From JAJDTQ01 sp965204235 (GTDB lineage: Bacteria; Desulfobacterota; Binatia; UBA9968; JAJDTQ01), in assembly GCA_965204235.1 (NCBI GenBank), contig OZ241979.1, forward strand, positions 868,001 to 932,000: a stretch of 64,000 nt of DNA, given 5' to 3'. How positions within the stretch are numbered: the first letter of the stretch is position 1; the number at the start of each line of letters is the position of its first letter. Under the pieces are notes generated by a model. It saw only the letters and a program-made list of their open reading frames with translations. It had not been told where the DNA came from and ran no database searches. The position numbers were made by a program, and so were the translations under genes. Shown here piece after piece: positions 42,328 through 51,518 of this stretch.

Positions 42328-43389
42328 CTACTGCGCGGGGTGCGGAATGTCGAGCTGGTAGAGGTTCCTGACGTTGGTATAGACCAGCTTCCTCCGTATG
42401 TCGGCCGGCAAGTGGCCCAGGTCCCGGTCGATGTACTGCTTCGAGTCCGGCCACGTGGAGTTGGCGTGGGGGTAGTCGTTGGACCACATGCAGTTGTCCT
42501 GGCCCCACCAGTCGAAGTTGTGCCCGGCCACCGTGTCGCGGAAGAAAGTGCCGTACACCTGGCGGGCGAAGTACTCGCTGGGGTTCCTGGTGATGGAGAT
42601 GGGGTTCTCCTTCCTGAAGCGGTTCCAGTAGTAGTCCCACTGTTGCAGCATGAACGGCATCCAGCCGATCTCGTTCTCCACGCAGACGAACTTGAGCCCG
42701 GGATGGCGCTCCATGACTCCGTAGAAGATGAAGTCGAACACGGCGTTGATGATCTCCTGGAGCTTCAGGTTGACGCTGCCCCGGTAGGCCTCCACCCCGG
42801 TGCGCTTGTTACCGAACACGGTCTGCTTGTGGTAGCCGTGGCCGGTGAGGATGTGCAGGTGCACGGGCATCCCCAGGTCCTCGGACGCGGACCAGAACTT
42901 CTCGTAGTGCTCGGACCGGAACGGCAGGTCCGCATGCGGCGCCTGCCAGATGAGCGAGCCCTTCAGGCCGAGCCTGGCGCAGCGCTCCAGCTCCTCCACC
43001 GCCTTGTCGATGTCGTACACGGAGATGGCCGCCACGCCCACCAGCCGGTTGGGCGCCACCGAGCAGTAGTCCAGCACCCAGTCGTTGTAGGCCCGGAAGG
43101 AGACCTCCTGCAGCCTAGCGTCGTCCATGGCGAAGTGGGGCAGCAGGTAGGTGGGAAAGAGCACCTCCGCGCTCACGCCGTCGGTCTCCATCTCGGTGAT
43201 GCGCTTGTCCGGGTCGGACCCGCCCGGCTGGGTCTGGAAACTCGTGCCCACCTCCAGCTTGGGGAAGCGCGGCACCTGGTCCCTGAAAGCGCCGGGACAC
43301 CTTTCCGCCAGGGTGTCCGACGGCTCCATGACGTGGGAGTCCGAGGAAATGATGACTTCACAGCCCTCTTGCGTTCCGTTACCCGCCAT
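42328..43389 (-). CDS. Amidohydrolase_2 family protein
   Basis: 353 aa. The N-terminal ISSDSHVMEPSD replaces HxH by DSH, as in a known subgroup of amidohydrolase_2 proteins from metagenomes; the mid part has HLHILTGHGYHK and VCVENEIGW, and the catalytic Asp is in MWSNDYPHANSTWPDS. These are metal-dependent decarboxylases or hydrolases of aromatic or carboxylate substrates. The true start is either 43389 (MAGNGTQ) or a few codons later. It is separated by 140 bp from the CoA-transferase gene. Confidence 0.85.
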   Translation of the reverse strand: MAGNGTQEGCEVIISSDSHVMEPSDTLAERCPGAFRDQVPRFPKLEVGTSFQTQPGGSDPDKRITEMETDGVSAEVLFPTYLLPHFAMDDARLQEVSFRAYNDWVLDYCSVAPNRLVGVAAISVYDIDKAVEELERCARLGLKGSLIWQAPHADLPFRSEHYEKFWSASEDLGMPVHLHILTGHGYHKQTVFGNKRTGVEAYRGSVNLKLQEIINAVFDFIFYGVMERHPGLKFVCVENEIGWMPFMLQQWDYYWNRFRKENPISITRNPSEYFARQVYGTFFRDTVAGHNFDWWGQDNCMWSNDYPHANSTWPDSKQYIDRDLGHLPADIRRKLVYTNVRNLYQLDIPHPAQ

Positions 43390-43528
43390 TTTGGTTACCC
43401 CCTTGTGAACGTTTCCGGACGTTTCGCGCCCTTCTCCATAGCCTCTACCACTACCGGTCTTCGGCCGTCAAGATTCCTCAGCCGCCAAGATTCGCGCCCG
43501 CGCCGCGGCGTTCGCGCCGCGGCTCGCC

Positions 43529-44719
43529 TCACGGCCGGGAGCCGGTCACCCCTCGCTCCCGGAGCCGCGCCAACGTCGCCTCGTCGTAACCCAGCTCCCG
43601 GAGGATCTCGTCGGTGTCCTCGCCCAGGAGCGGCGCGGCCCGATGGAACCGGGCAGGGGTGTCGGAGAGCCGGACGGCGTTGCCGATGAGGTTGCTCGGC
43701 CCCATCTTCGGATGCCGGATCTCCTGGGGCAGGCCCATCTCCCTCACCTGCGGGTCCTCCAGCACCTCTTCGATGCGGTATATGGGCGCGTTGGGCACGC
43801 CCGCGGCGTCCAGGGCCTGGAGCCAGTGGGCCCGCGGCTTCTTCTCGAACTCGGCCTGCAGGATGGGGACGACTTCGTAGTGATGCTTCCAGCGGTCGTT
43901 GCGGGTGGCGAAACGGGGGTCTTCCAGGAGGTCGCGCCGCCCCGCCGCGGCCACCAGCCCCTCCCACGCCTTCTGGTGCCCGGAAAGATGGACCACCAGG
44001 GGCTTTCCGTCCGCGGGGATGAAACAGTAGATGCGGCCCCGGGGAAAGTTCTCGCGCGTGATGGCCTCGCCGCCGTTCAGGTAGTCGGCCATGTGGGACT
44101 CGATGAACGCCAGGCTGGTGCGCAGCAGCGACGCGTCCACGAACTGGCCCCGGCCCGTGTGGTGGCGCGCCAGCAACGCCGCCAGGATGCCGTAGGCGGC
44201 GAACGCCCCGGTGGAATGGTCGGTGACGGACACCCCCACCACCCTGGGCCGGTCGAAGTCGGTCATGAGGCTCAGCATGCCGCTCAGGGCCTGGCCGATG
44301 GTGTCGAACCCCGGCTTGTCGCGATACGGACCTTCCTGGCCGTAGCCCGTGATGGAGCAGTGGACCAGCCTCGGGTTGCGCCGGGACAGGCGCTCGTAAT
44401 CGAGGCCGAGCCGGGTGCGGGTCTCCGGACGGAAGTTCTCCAGCAGGACGTCCGCCTTCTCCAGCAGCTTGAGGAGCGCCTCCCTCCCCTCGGACCGCCG
44501 CAGGTCGAGGGTCAGGCTCCGCTTGTTCCGGTTGAGGGCGCGGAAGCTGGGGCCGTAACCCTCGTAGAGCGGGTTCCGCCCCCGGTGCGTATCGCCCCCG
44601 TCCGGCAACTCCACCTTGATGACGTCGCACCCGAGGTCTCCCAGGAGACTCCCGGCGAACGGCCCCGCCACGTGCCCGCTGAGATCGACGGCCATGGTTC
44701 CCTGCAATGCCGCGGTCAT
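43529..44719 (-). CDS. CaiB/BaiF class III CoA-transferase
   Basis: 396 aa. MAVDLSGHVAGPFAGSLLGD and GCDVIKVELPDGGD form the Rossmann-like CoA-binding start; ALNRNKRSLTLDLRRSEGRE is the family motif; the catalytic Asp is in VGVSVTDHSTGAFAAYGI (about 175). The enzyme moves CoA between carboxylates through a mixed anhydride, activating or exchanging a substrate before further oxidation. ATG 44719 is preferred over a TTG nine codons upstream; GGGGAGG lies somewhat far (about 14 nt). It lies downstream of an SDR gene on the same strand. Confidence 0.9.
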   Translation of the reverse strand: MTAALQGTMAVDLSGHVAGPFAGSLLGDLGCDVIKVELPDGGDTHRGRNPLYEGYGPSFRALNRNKRSLTLDLRRSEGREALLKLLEKADVLLENFRPETRTRLGLDYERLSRRNPRLVHCSITGYGQEGPYRDKPGFDTIGQALSGMLSLMTDFDRPRVVGVSVTDHSTGAFAAYGILAALLARHHTGRGQFVDASLLRTSLAFIESHMADYLNGGEAITRENFPRGRIYCFIPADGKPLVVHLSGHQKAWEGLVAAAGRRDLLEDPRFATRNDRWKHHYEVVPILQAEFEKKPRAHWLQALDAAGVPNAPIYRIEEVLEDPQVREMGLPQEIRHPKMGPSNLIGNAVRLSDTPARFHRAAPLLGEDTDEILRELGYDEATLARLRERGVTGSRP

Positions 44720-44777
44720 GGTTCGAGACGCCTCCCCTCGTTGCAATCGTGGATCCGGAACCGGAGATCGGGAACCG

Positions 44778-45575
44778 CTACCGGGTCAGGACCGAGGTGA
44801 CCCCGCGGCCGGCGTCCGTATGGATCACCTCGCCGGTCATGACGCGGGACTGGGACGACGCCAGCATCACGTAGGCCGCGGCGTGGTCCTCGGGCTCCAC
44901 CGCGACCTCCAGCAGGTTCCGGCTCAACGCCGCGGGAGCCCGGGGAGCGCCGAACACGTCGTCCCCGGCGCCCGGGCCGCGGGCCAGGGACGGCGCCGTG
45001 CGCAGGCCGGTGGCCGTGCCCGACGGGGCCACGCCGTTGACCCGGACGGACGGGGCCAGCTCGTTGGCCAACTGGCGCACCATCCCCAGGGCGGCGTGCT
45101 TGGAGGCCACGTACAACGTCCCGCCGCTCACGTAGAAGGACGACGTGGACAGGGTGAACACCATGTTGCCCCGGGTCTTCCGGATCTCGGGCCACGCCGC
45201 CCTGGCGCCCAGCAGGTAGCCCTTGAGGTTGACCCCCAGGACTTCCTCGTAGCCGCGCTCCAACTCCTCGTCGGAGAGGTCCATCAAGGCGCGCCTGCCG
45301 TCGTGGATGCCGGCGTTGCCCACGAACACGGTGAGCCGGCCGAACTCCGCCGCGGCCGCGGCCACCGCCCGCCGGTTGTCCTCCAGGCTCCGCACGTCGC
45401 CGCGCACCACCGCCACGCCCTCCCCCACCTCGTCCTGCAACGCGGCCAGCCGCCGGGCCGACAGGTCGAAGGCCACCACCTTGGCGCCTTCCTCGACGAA
45501 ACGGGCCGCCACCGCCTTGCCGATCCCCGACCCGGCGCCGGTCACCACTGCTACCTGGTCTTCGAGCCATTGCAT
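44778..45575 (-). CDS. Short-chain dehydrogenase/reductase, dihydrodiol dehydrogenase-like
   Basis: 265 aa classical SDR: VAVVTGAGSGIGKAVAARF (NAD-binding TGxxxGIG), NAG in VFVGNAGIHDG, catalytic Ser in STSSFYVSGG and YVASKHAAL (YxxxK). The shape and the terminal VMTGEVIHTDAGRG resemble cis-dihydrodiol dehydrogenases of aromatic degradation. GGGAAGC-like sequence precedes ATG 45575; it is divergent from the tandem TauD genes. The substrate is probably a cyclic alcohol or diol; this is uncertain. Confidence 0.88.
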   Translation of the reverse strand: MQWLEDQVAVVTGAGSGIGKAVAARFVEEGAKVVAFDLSARRLAALQDEVGEGVAVVRGDVRSLEDNRRAVAAAAAEFGRLTVFVGNAGIHDGRRALMDLSDEELERGYEEVLGVNLKGYLLGARAAWPEIRKTRGNMVFTLSTSSFYVSGGTLYVASKHAALGMVRQLANELAPSVRVNGVAPSGTATGLRTAPSLARGPGAGDDVFGAPRAPAALSRNLLEVAVEPEDHAAAYVMLASSQSRVMTGEVIHTDAGRGVTSVLTR

Positions 45576-45658
45576 CGACGCTTCCCTCCTTGCCGTCCGG
45601 CCGCGCGAGTCGCCGCGCGTCCCGCTGCGGTTTCCCGGTCCCCGCCGGTCCCCGATTC

Positions 45659-45688
45659 TTGACACCCCGCCCGGAGGCGGGATAGAAA
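45659..45688 (+). promoter_or_regulatory. Putative promoter with spacer palindrome before the TauD pair
   Basis: TTGACA (45659-45664), an 18-nt spacer and TAGAAA (45683-45688), about 30 bp before ATG 45718, which has AGGAG. The spacer contains the hairpin/palindrome CCCGCC-CGGA-GGCGGG (45666-45681), positioned as an operator. Confidence 0.45.
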
Positions 45689-45717
45689 CGTCCCGCACGA
45701 CTCAGGAGACCGACCCC

Positions 45718-46572
45718 ATGAGCCTGACGATCCAACCGTTATCGTCCGCCATCGGCGCCGAGGTCAAGGGCCTGGACCTGCGGGAGCCGCTGGACCGGGA
45801 GACCCGCGCCCGGGTCCTGGACGCTTTCCACGAGCACGTGCTGCTGCTGTTCCGGGGACAGGACCTGACCGAGGACCGGCAGACCGCTTTCGCCGCCGCC
45901 TTCGGCGAGCTCGGCAAGCGCACCGTGGGCGCCCGTTTCGTCAAGTCCCCGAAGGACGCCTACGCCAGCCCGGTGATGATGGTCACCAACCGCAGCGACG
46001 AAGGCCCCACCGGCGGAACCGCCTCGTTCGGCGACGGCGACATGTGGTTCCACCACGACACCTGCTTCTACCCGGTGCCCAACATCGCCACCATGCTGTA
46101 CGGCATCGAGGTCACCACGCGCGGGGGTCTCACCCGGGTCGCGAACATGTACAAGGCCTACGACCGCATCCCCGCCGGGCTCCGGGACCGGCTCGAAGGA
46201 CGCACCGTCCTCCAGGTGTACGACTACAACCGTTACCGCATCGACCCCGACGTCGATATGGCGGGCGCCCGCAGCCACTCGCAACCCATATTCGTGCGCC
46301 ATCCGGCCACCGGCAGGAAGGCCCTCTACGTGAACCGGACCATGACCGCGCGCATCGAAGGCATGGACCGGCGCGGGAGCGACGCGGTCCTCGACCAACT
46401 GTTCGACATCGCCGAGGACCCCCGCATCGTATATGACCACCGGTGGCGGGTGGGCGACCTGCTCATGTGGGACAACCGTTGCTCCACCCACGCGCGCACG
46501 GACTTTCCCAACGAGGAGCGGCGGATCCTGCGGCGCTGCACCGTGGCCGGCGCCGAGCCCGTGCGTGCGTGA
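45718..46572 (+). CDS. TauD/TfdA family dioxygenase, first of a tandem pair
   Basis: 284 aa Fe(II)/2-oxoglutarate oxygenase. LSSAIGAEVKGLDLREPLD opens as in TauD; the metal-binding HxD is in DMWFHHDTCF (His112, Asp114) and the distal His in MWDNRCSTHARTDFP (about 259), with Arg in ERRILRRCTV binding 2-oxoglutarate. Family members cleave taurine, herbicides or hydroxylate acids. AGGAG precedes the ATG. It is followed after 23 bp by a paralogue. HHD is used here where TauD has HTD-like HxD; the call is safe, the substrate is not. Confidence 0.9.
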   Translation: MSLTIQPLSSAIGAEVKGLDLREPLDRETRARVLDAFHEHVLLLFRGQDLTEDRQTAFAAAFGELGKRTVGARFVKSPKDAYASPVMMVTNRSDEGPTGGTASFGDGDMWFHHDTCFYPVPNIATMLYGIEVTTRGGLTRVANMYKAYDRIPAGLRDRLEGRTVLQVYDYNRYRIDPDVDMAGARSHSQPIFVRHPATGRKALYVNRTMTARIEGMDRRGSDAVLDQLFDIAEDPRIVYDHRWRVGDLLMWDNRCSTHARTDFPNEERRILRRCTVAGAEPVRA

Positions 46573-46595
46573 GCCGGAACCGGGAGGAGGACCCC

Positions 46596-47453
46596 ATGAA
46601 CCTGACCACACGCCCGCTTGCGCCCGCCCTCGGGGTGGAGATCCGGGGGCTCGACGTGAGCCGGCCCCTGGACCAACGGACCCGGGACGAGGTCCTCGCC
46701 CTGTTCCACGAACACGTGGCCCTGCTCTTCCGCGGCCAGCGCCTGACCGTGGAAGAGCAGAACCGCTTCACCACCGAGTTCGGCGACATCGGCAAGCGCA
46801 CCGTGGGGCCGCGGCTGCGCAAGTCCGCGGACGACGTCTACACCACGCCGGTGATGGTGGTGAGCAACATCCTGGAGGACGGCAAGCCGATGGAGGGAGC
46901 CTCGGCCAACGGCGACGCCGAGTTGGGCTTCCACCAGGACACCGCGTTCCACGAGGTGCCCGACGCCGTCACCATCCTGTACGGCATCGAGGTGTCCGCC
47001 CACGGCGGCCGCACCCTGGTCAACAACATGTACGCCGCTTACGACAACGTGCCCGCGGACCTCAGGGAAAGGCTCGAGGGTTGCCGGGTGCTGCAGGTGT
47101 ACGACTACCAGCGGCACAGGGTGGACGCCCAGGTGGACCTGGACGGCGCCCGCTACTACGTGCAACCCATCTTCATCACCCACCCGGTGACCGGACGCAA
47201 GGCGCTGTACGTGAACCGCATGATGTCCGTCCGCATTGAGGGCATGGAGCCGGCGGAAAGCGACGCGGTGCTCCACACGCTGTTCGACATCGCGGAAGAC
47301 CCGAGCTTCCGGTACGAGCACGTCTGGGAGGCGGGCGACCTGCTCATGTGGGACAACCTCTGCTCCATCCACGCCCGCACGGCCTATCCCGACCACGAGC
47401 GGCGCCTGCTGCGGCGCACCACCGTGGCCGGCACGGGACGGCTGCACGCGTAG
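46596..47453 (+). CDS. TauD/TfdA family dioxygenase, second of a tandem pair
   Basis: 285 aa, plainly a duplicate of the preceding gene: LAPALGVEIRGLDVSRPLDQ, AELGFHQDTAFHEVPD (HxD), RVLQVYDYQRHRVDAQVDLD and MWDNLCSIHARTAYPD (distal His) align position by position. GGAGGA precedes the ATG. The two copies differ most around residues 75-105 (substrate-side loop), suggesting different but related substrates or a heteromer. The downstream flank is the start of the plasticity region. Confidence 0.9.
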   Translation: MNLTTRPLAPALGVEIRGLDVSRPLDQRTRDEVLALFHEHVALLFRGQRLTVEEQNRFTTEFGDIGKRTVGPRLRKSADDVYTTPVMVVSNILEDGKPMEGASANGDAELGFHQDTAFHEVPDAVTILYGIEVSAHGGRTLVNNMYAAYDNVPADLRERLEGCRVLQVYDYQRHRVDAQVDLDGARYYVQPIFITHPVTGRKALYVNRMMSVRIEGMEPAESDAVLHTLFDIAEDPSFRYEHVWEAGDLLMWDNLCSIHARTAYPDHERRLLRRTTVAGTGRLHA

Positions 47454-47515
47454 CCGGGCCGCGGGACGGCTATACCCTGAAACTTGGCGTTTCGGGCGCG
47501 GCTTGCTATCAAGTC

Positions 47516-47803
47516 GTGGGTACTCCGGGGGGTGCACGGTCCGAAGCGGCGAAGGTCCTAAACGCGGTCCTCTGCGACTACGTGAACAGAGAGCTTGCGG
47601 CAGAGGAAGCCGAAGACTTTTGGGGAGAGTCCGCGGTCAGGAACGGCGAGCATCGGAACATCAACGTCTATCGGGATACGCTGGCCGCGGTGTTGGCAGC
47701 ATATCGGAAGAGGCACGATACGCCCTTCGGAAGCAACACGGGGGTGATCCGGTATGTCCTCGGTCTCTACCTCGCGCACCTGGCGAAGGGGAAGGGAGAC
47801 TGA
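47516..47803 (+). CDS. Small hypothetical protein
   Basis: About 95 aa, not recognised. It reads ARSEAAKVLNAVLCDYVNRE and later GSNTGVIRYVLGLYLAHLAK, an alpha-helical soluble protein with no signal or membrane segment. The GTG start at 47516 is a guess; the frame is open further upstream into the end of the TauD gene. Base composition is lower in GC than in the dioxygenases, fitting the start of a variable region. It may be a remnant. Confidence 0.4.
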   Translation: MGTPGGARSEAAKVLNAVLCDYVNRELAAEEAEDFWGESAVRNGEHRNINVYRDTLAAVLAAYRKRHDTPFGSNTGVIRYVLGLYLAHLAKGKGD

Positions 47804-47829
47804 GTATGGGTAGGCTTTGACCCTTGCGG

Positions 47830-47877
47830 CGGTAGTGGGGGCTGCGAGGAGAAAGGGCGGCGGGCAGCCCACTACCG
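47830..47877 (+). other. Inverted repeat before the lipoprotein gene
   Basis: CGGTAGTGGG (47830-47839) and GCTGC pair with GCAGCCCACTACCG (47864-47877) with a 2-nt bulge and an 18-nt loop. No T-tract follows, so it is more likely an operator or leader structure of the lipoprotein gene (ATG 47942 with AAGGAGG) than a terminator. Confidence 0.5.
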
Positions 47878-48873
47878 GGGGTTTCTCTCTCCGACACCCT
47901 CGACTCCTGCACGCCGCCCGCCAACCTGGAAGGAGGTTCCCATGAAGACAATGATCTTGGCGGTAGCGTTGGCGGGCGCGTTGCTGGTGGCCGGGTGCGG
48001 TGGCGGATCGAAGGGAGGCGCCGGGGCTGGTATGCCTTCAACGCAGACTCCAACGACACCCAGGCCAACGGTAAGGGTTGTACGTCTGTCAGTACCTGGA
48101 GAGCCTGAAACGCCCGCGGTGCACGTGGAGATACCGGACAACACCGTCAGGATTAACCCCGGACAAACGCGGGAAGTGAGCGTAGGCGGGCGATCCGTTT
48201 CGGTCAGGTGTCCTTCCGGCGGCGCGTCATGTCATGTTGGCGTCCACGAGGGTTCGTTGTGGTACAGGCTCGACGGCGCGATTCCGTTCGCATTGGCCAG
48301 TCTGCCTTCGACTCCGACTACGCCGCCTACTCGGGTCATTGAACCCCCGCTTGTCACTACTCCGGTCATTGAATCCCCGCTTGTCAGTTTGGGGGAACTG
48401 CCTGCTCTGGTGGATCGTATGAACCACCGGACGGAGATGCGATCAGTACACTTCCCGGGAACGTCGTCATGTGACGACGGCGTTGCGGCCTGCCAAGCCG
48501 TAGTGAAAACCGCGATTGCGGACATGACAACCGCGATTGCGGACGGCCGGGAGGGGAGTTGGGGAGAGATCTTTGTAAGGTCCCCACGTTCTAATCTACG
48601 GATTCATATGGGTGATTGGCTTGAGAATAGCATCTATATTTATAGTCAGGGTTGGTGGGATAGACACGGCGATTCTCCTGAACGTGCTATTTCCATGGGC
48701 ATAAGGGACACCACCCCGGTTACAGGGGTATATCGGGGAAAGGCCGTTAGTCCGAAGTTCTTGGGGTCAAGCGGGGTCGAATCCTCCCTAACCCATTGAT
48801 AATGCTAAGGAAACGGCTTGCGGGGCGTCGATTCCGGCGTCAAATTGTAGTCACTAAAAATGAATAATGCCTA

Positions 48874-48903
48874 TTGACATTCCCTCTGGCATCGTTGTAT
48901 CAT
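48874..48903 (+). promoter_or_regulatory. Transposase promoter, probably leaderless
   Basis: TTGACA (48874-48879), 18-nt spacer, TATCAT (48898-48903). The ATG at 48909 follows the -10 by five bases, so transcription would begin at about the start codon. This supports 48909 over an earlier ATG at 48867. Confidence 0.5.
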
Positions 48904-48908
48904 GCAGC

Positions 48909-50672
48909 ATGCCTCGTCGTAACCAGGTCGTTCACGTCGTTACCACACGGAGACGCTACAAGGACCGCACCTACGAGACCCACCTGCTCCGCCGCTCCTA
49001 CCGGGAAGACGGCAAGGTCAAGAACGAGACCCTCGGCAACATCTCCCATCTGCCCCCACATCTCATCGACATCATCCGCCGCACCCTGCGGGGCGATACC
49101 TTCGTCTCCGCCAGGGACAACCCGGCCATTTTGCGCTCCCGTCCCCACGGCCACGTGGCGGCCGTGCTCGGAGCCATGGAGAAGCTCGGTCTCCCTCGCT
49201 TGATGAGCGCACGCCGGAGTCCGGAGCGGGACCGGTGCACGGCCCTGATCGTCTCCCGCCTGCTCGCTGCCGGCTCCAAGCTGGCCACTGCCCGCACCCT
49301 CCATCCCGAAACCGCCACCTCCACCCTGGGCGAGAGACTGGCTTTGGATGACGTGAGTGCAGAGGACTTCTACTCGGCCATGGACTGGCTGCTCCCACGC
49401 CAGGAGACCATGGAGAAGGCCCTGGCGCAACGCCACCTGCATGACGGCACCCTGGTGCTCTACGACGTGAGTTCCAGCTATCTCGAAGGAAGGCACTGTG
49501 AACTGGCGCGTCCGGGCTACTCCCGGGACGGTCGGAAGGGGACCTTGCAGATCGTCTATGGGCTGTTGTGCAATGCCGAGGGCTGTCCGGTGGCAGTGGA
49601 GGTCTATGCGGGCAACACCGCAGACCCCGGGACCTTGTCCGATCAGATTGCCAAGCTGCGCACCCGCTTTGCGCTCAAGCGCGTGGTGTTCGTGGCTGAC
49701 CGGGGCTTGCTCACCAGTGCGCGCATCGACTCCGAACTGCGCCCGGTGCAAGGGCTGGACTGGGTGAGCGCGCTGCGCAGCCAGGAAGTGCGCCAACTGG
49801 TGGACCGGGACGGGCCGCTGCAACTGTCCCTGTTCGACCAGCGGGACCTGGCCGAGATACGCCATCCCGACTTCCCGGGGGAGCGGCTCGTGGCCTGCAT
49901 GAACCCCCTGTTGCGAGTCGAGCGGGCACGCAAGCGCGAGGACCTGCTCCAGGCCACCGAACGCCAACTCGACAAGATCGTTGCCGCAGTCTCCCGACCG
50001 CAGCGCCCTCTGCGAGGCGCCCACAAGATCGGAGAACGGCTGGGCCGGGTGATCCACCAGTACAAGATGGCCAAGCACTTCGAGACCGAGGTCACCGATA
50101 CTTCGTTCCGCTACCGGCGCAAGACCGACCGCATCGAGGCCGAAGCCCGTCTGGACGGCATCTACGTGATTCGTACCTCCGTGGACTCCCAAACCCTGGA
50201 CGCCACGGAGGCGGTCCACGCCTACAAGCGTCTGGCCACGGTCGAACGCGCCTTCCGCTGCCTCAAGACCATCGACCTGCACGTGCGTCCCATCTACCAC
50301 CGACTCGGCCATCGCGTGCGAGCCCACGTGTTCCTGTGCATGCTTGCTTATCATGTGGAGTGGCATATGCGCCGCTGGCTCGCTCCCCTCCTGTTCGCGG
50401 ATGACCACCCCTACGCTTCTCCCACGCCACGCCCCTCCCCCGTACAGGCCCCGGAACGCTCCCGGAGCGCCCAACACAAGGCCAGCACCCGACGCACCAC
50501 CGACTGCGAGTTCCCGGTGCATCACTTCCGGGGCTTGCTCGATCATCTCGCCACCCTCACCCAAAACACCATGCGGATGCACGGCTCCACAGACACCTTC
50601 GAGTTGCTCACCGTGCCCACACCCATCCAGAGAAAGGCCTTCGATCTCATCGGCGTCCCACTCTCCATGTAG
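48909..50672 (+). CDS. IS1634 family transposase (DDE)
   Basis: 587 aa. RRSYREDGKVKNETLGNISH near the N-terminus is the family opening. The catalytic Asp residues are in VLYDVSSSYLEG and VVFVADRGLLTSAR, and the Glu is in YKRLATVERAFRCLKTIDLH (the YREK-like region), followed by a Cys/Val-rich C-terminal helix HVFLCMLAYHVEWHMRR. All three acidic residues and normal length are present, so the enzyme may be active. An alternative start at 48867 lies before the promoter. Confidence 0.93.
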   Translation: MPRRNQVVHVVTTRRRYKDRTYETHLLRRSYREDGKVKNETLGNISHLPPHLIDIIRRTLRGDTFVSARDNPAILRSRPHGHVAAVLGAMEKLGLPRLMSARRSPERDRCTALIVSRLLAAGSKLATARTLHPETATSTLGERLALDDVSAEDFYSAMDWLLPRQETMEKALAQRHLHDGTLVLYDVSSSYLEGRHCELARPGYSRDGRKGTLQIVYGLLCNAEGCPVAVEVYAGNTADPGTLSDQIAKLRTRFALKRVVFVADRGLLTSARIDSELRPVQGLDWVSALRSQEVRQLVDRDGPLQLSLFDQRDLAEIRHPDFPGERLVACMNPLLRVERARKREDLLQATERQLDKIVAAVSRPQRPLRGAHKIGERLGRVIHQYKMAKHFETEVTDTSFRYRRKTDRIEAEARLDGIYVIRTSVDSQTLDATEAVHAYKRLATVERAFRCLKTIDLHVRPIYHRLGHRVRAHVFLCMLAYHVEWHMRRWLAPLLFADDHPYASPTPRPSPVQAPERSRSAQHKASTRRTTDCEFPVHHFRGLLDHLATLTQNTMRMHGSTDTFELLTVPTPIQRKAFDLIGVPLSM

Positions 50673-51098
50673 TCAGAAACTCATCCTCTCTCCAGCGTAA
50701 AACCTAATGAAAACAACCCCTTGCCTTGTCACCACGCCAGAACTTCGGATTAGTGATTATAGCTGGCTTCCGAACTCAAATTTTGAATTGACCTATACAT
50801 CAGGTGCTACAGGGGGCCAGCTAGACATGACGGTTGAATTACGAGAAACGGATAATTCTCCATTCACATACACATGGACGAACGTTTCTGTTGATAATGA
50901 AGGGTACTTCGATAATGGCATAGCACAGAATAGACAGGGACTGGGCGCCCACAAACTGGAGGGTAGCTTTTATCAAGGCGGCGAAGTGGGAGGGGTGTTC
51001 TCTTACCGTAAGGGCAGAAGAACCCGGGACGGCATCGCTTCTTTGGGGGTATTCGGGGGAAAGCTGGTCCCTGACACTCCCTAGCCAACCTGCCCAAC

Positions 51099-51150
51099 GA
51101 AACGCCGCCCCTGACGCCCAAGGATGGACAGGGGCGGCGTTTCTTCTCTC
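51099..51150 (+). terminator. Intrinsic terminator of the lipoprotein gene
   Basis: GAAACGCCGCCCCTG (51099-51113) and CAGGGGCGGCGTTTC (51129-51143) form a perfect 15-bp stem, with a T/C-rich tail TTCTCTC. It is 14 bp beyond the lipoprotein stop. Confidence 0.9.
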
Positions 51151-51464
51151 TCCCTACCCAACCCCTACCGGCAGAGCTTCGGGCGCGTCCACGGCGTTCA
51201 TAGGGCGTCCGAATCCTGACACCCCATCGACACCCACCGCGAGGTCCACGTCTGGCCGGATGGAGAGAGACAGCCCGGACGGACCCCCCAGACACCCCAC
51301 CACGGCGCCCAGGATTGTCCCAGGTGGACGTTTGCCGGTTGCCTATGCCTTGGGGTCAGGTGAGAGCTTGACGGCGCCCACGGGCAGGTTTGGGACGCTG
51401 GCAGGTGGACCCGGCCGGCGCCCGCGGACGCCTCTTCGATGGCCGGGGCGCCCAAACTTTTTGC
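51151..51464. other. Intergenic region without a recognisable gene
   Basis: About 310 bp between the lipoprotein terminator and the glnS promoter. Short open frames on both strands look random and no structure was seen. Confidence 0.6.
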
Positions 51465-51493
51465 TTGACGGGATTTCGGAAATTTGCTAGGAT
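51465..51493 (+). promoter_or_regulatory. Sigma70-like promoter of glnS
   Basis: TTGACG (51465-51470), exactly 17 nt, TAGGAT (51488-51493), in an AT-rich pocket 26 nt before ATG 51519. The best-looking promoter in the window. Confidence 0.75.
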
Positions 51494-51518
51494 TTACAAC
51501 AGGTTAGGGTCATTCACC

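Larger units (their letters stand above)
48751..50749 (+). mobile_element. IS1634-type insertion sequence, 1,999 bp
   Basis: Terminal inverted repeats begin TCCGAAGTTCT (48751-48761) and end AGAACTTCGGA (50739-50749); 11 bp match perfectly and further bases match imperfectly. The target duplication is TTAG at 48747-48750 and 50750-50753. A single transposase gene fills the element. The restored host reading frame supports these exact ends. Confidence 0.9.
47942..51084 (+). pseudogene. TbpB-like surface lipoprotein gene, split by an IS element
   Basis: The 5' part (47942-48750) encodes a lipoprotein signal (MILAVALAGALLVAGCGGG; lipobox LVAG-C) and a Thr/Pro-rich linker. The 3' part (50754-51084) encodes LEGSFYQGGEVGGVFSYRKG and a final GVFGGK, the GSFYG/GAFGAK barrel motif of transferrin-binding-protein-like and Slam-exported lipoproteins. 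Removing 48751-50753 (IS plus one TTAG copy) joins the two reading frames exactly, giving 379 residues across KAV-SDYSW. The interrupted 5' half now runs on into the IS and stops at 48799. Native function: probably surface capture of a metal or haem ligand. Now presumably inactive. Confidence 0.85.

Noticed and set aside
48765..48790. tRNA T-arm-like GGGGTCGAATCCTCCC at the IS left end
   Set aside because: No acceptor, D or anticodon arms can be formed around it; it is part of the IS.
50707..51084. 125-aa stand-alone gene after the transposase
   Set aside because: It lacks a ribosome site, its first 16 codons are IS sequence, and the rest joins in frame to the lipoprotein 5' half.
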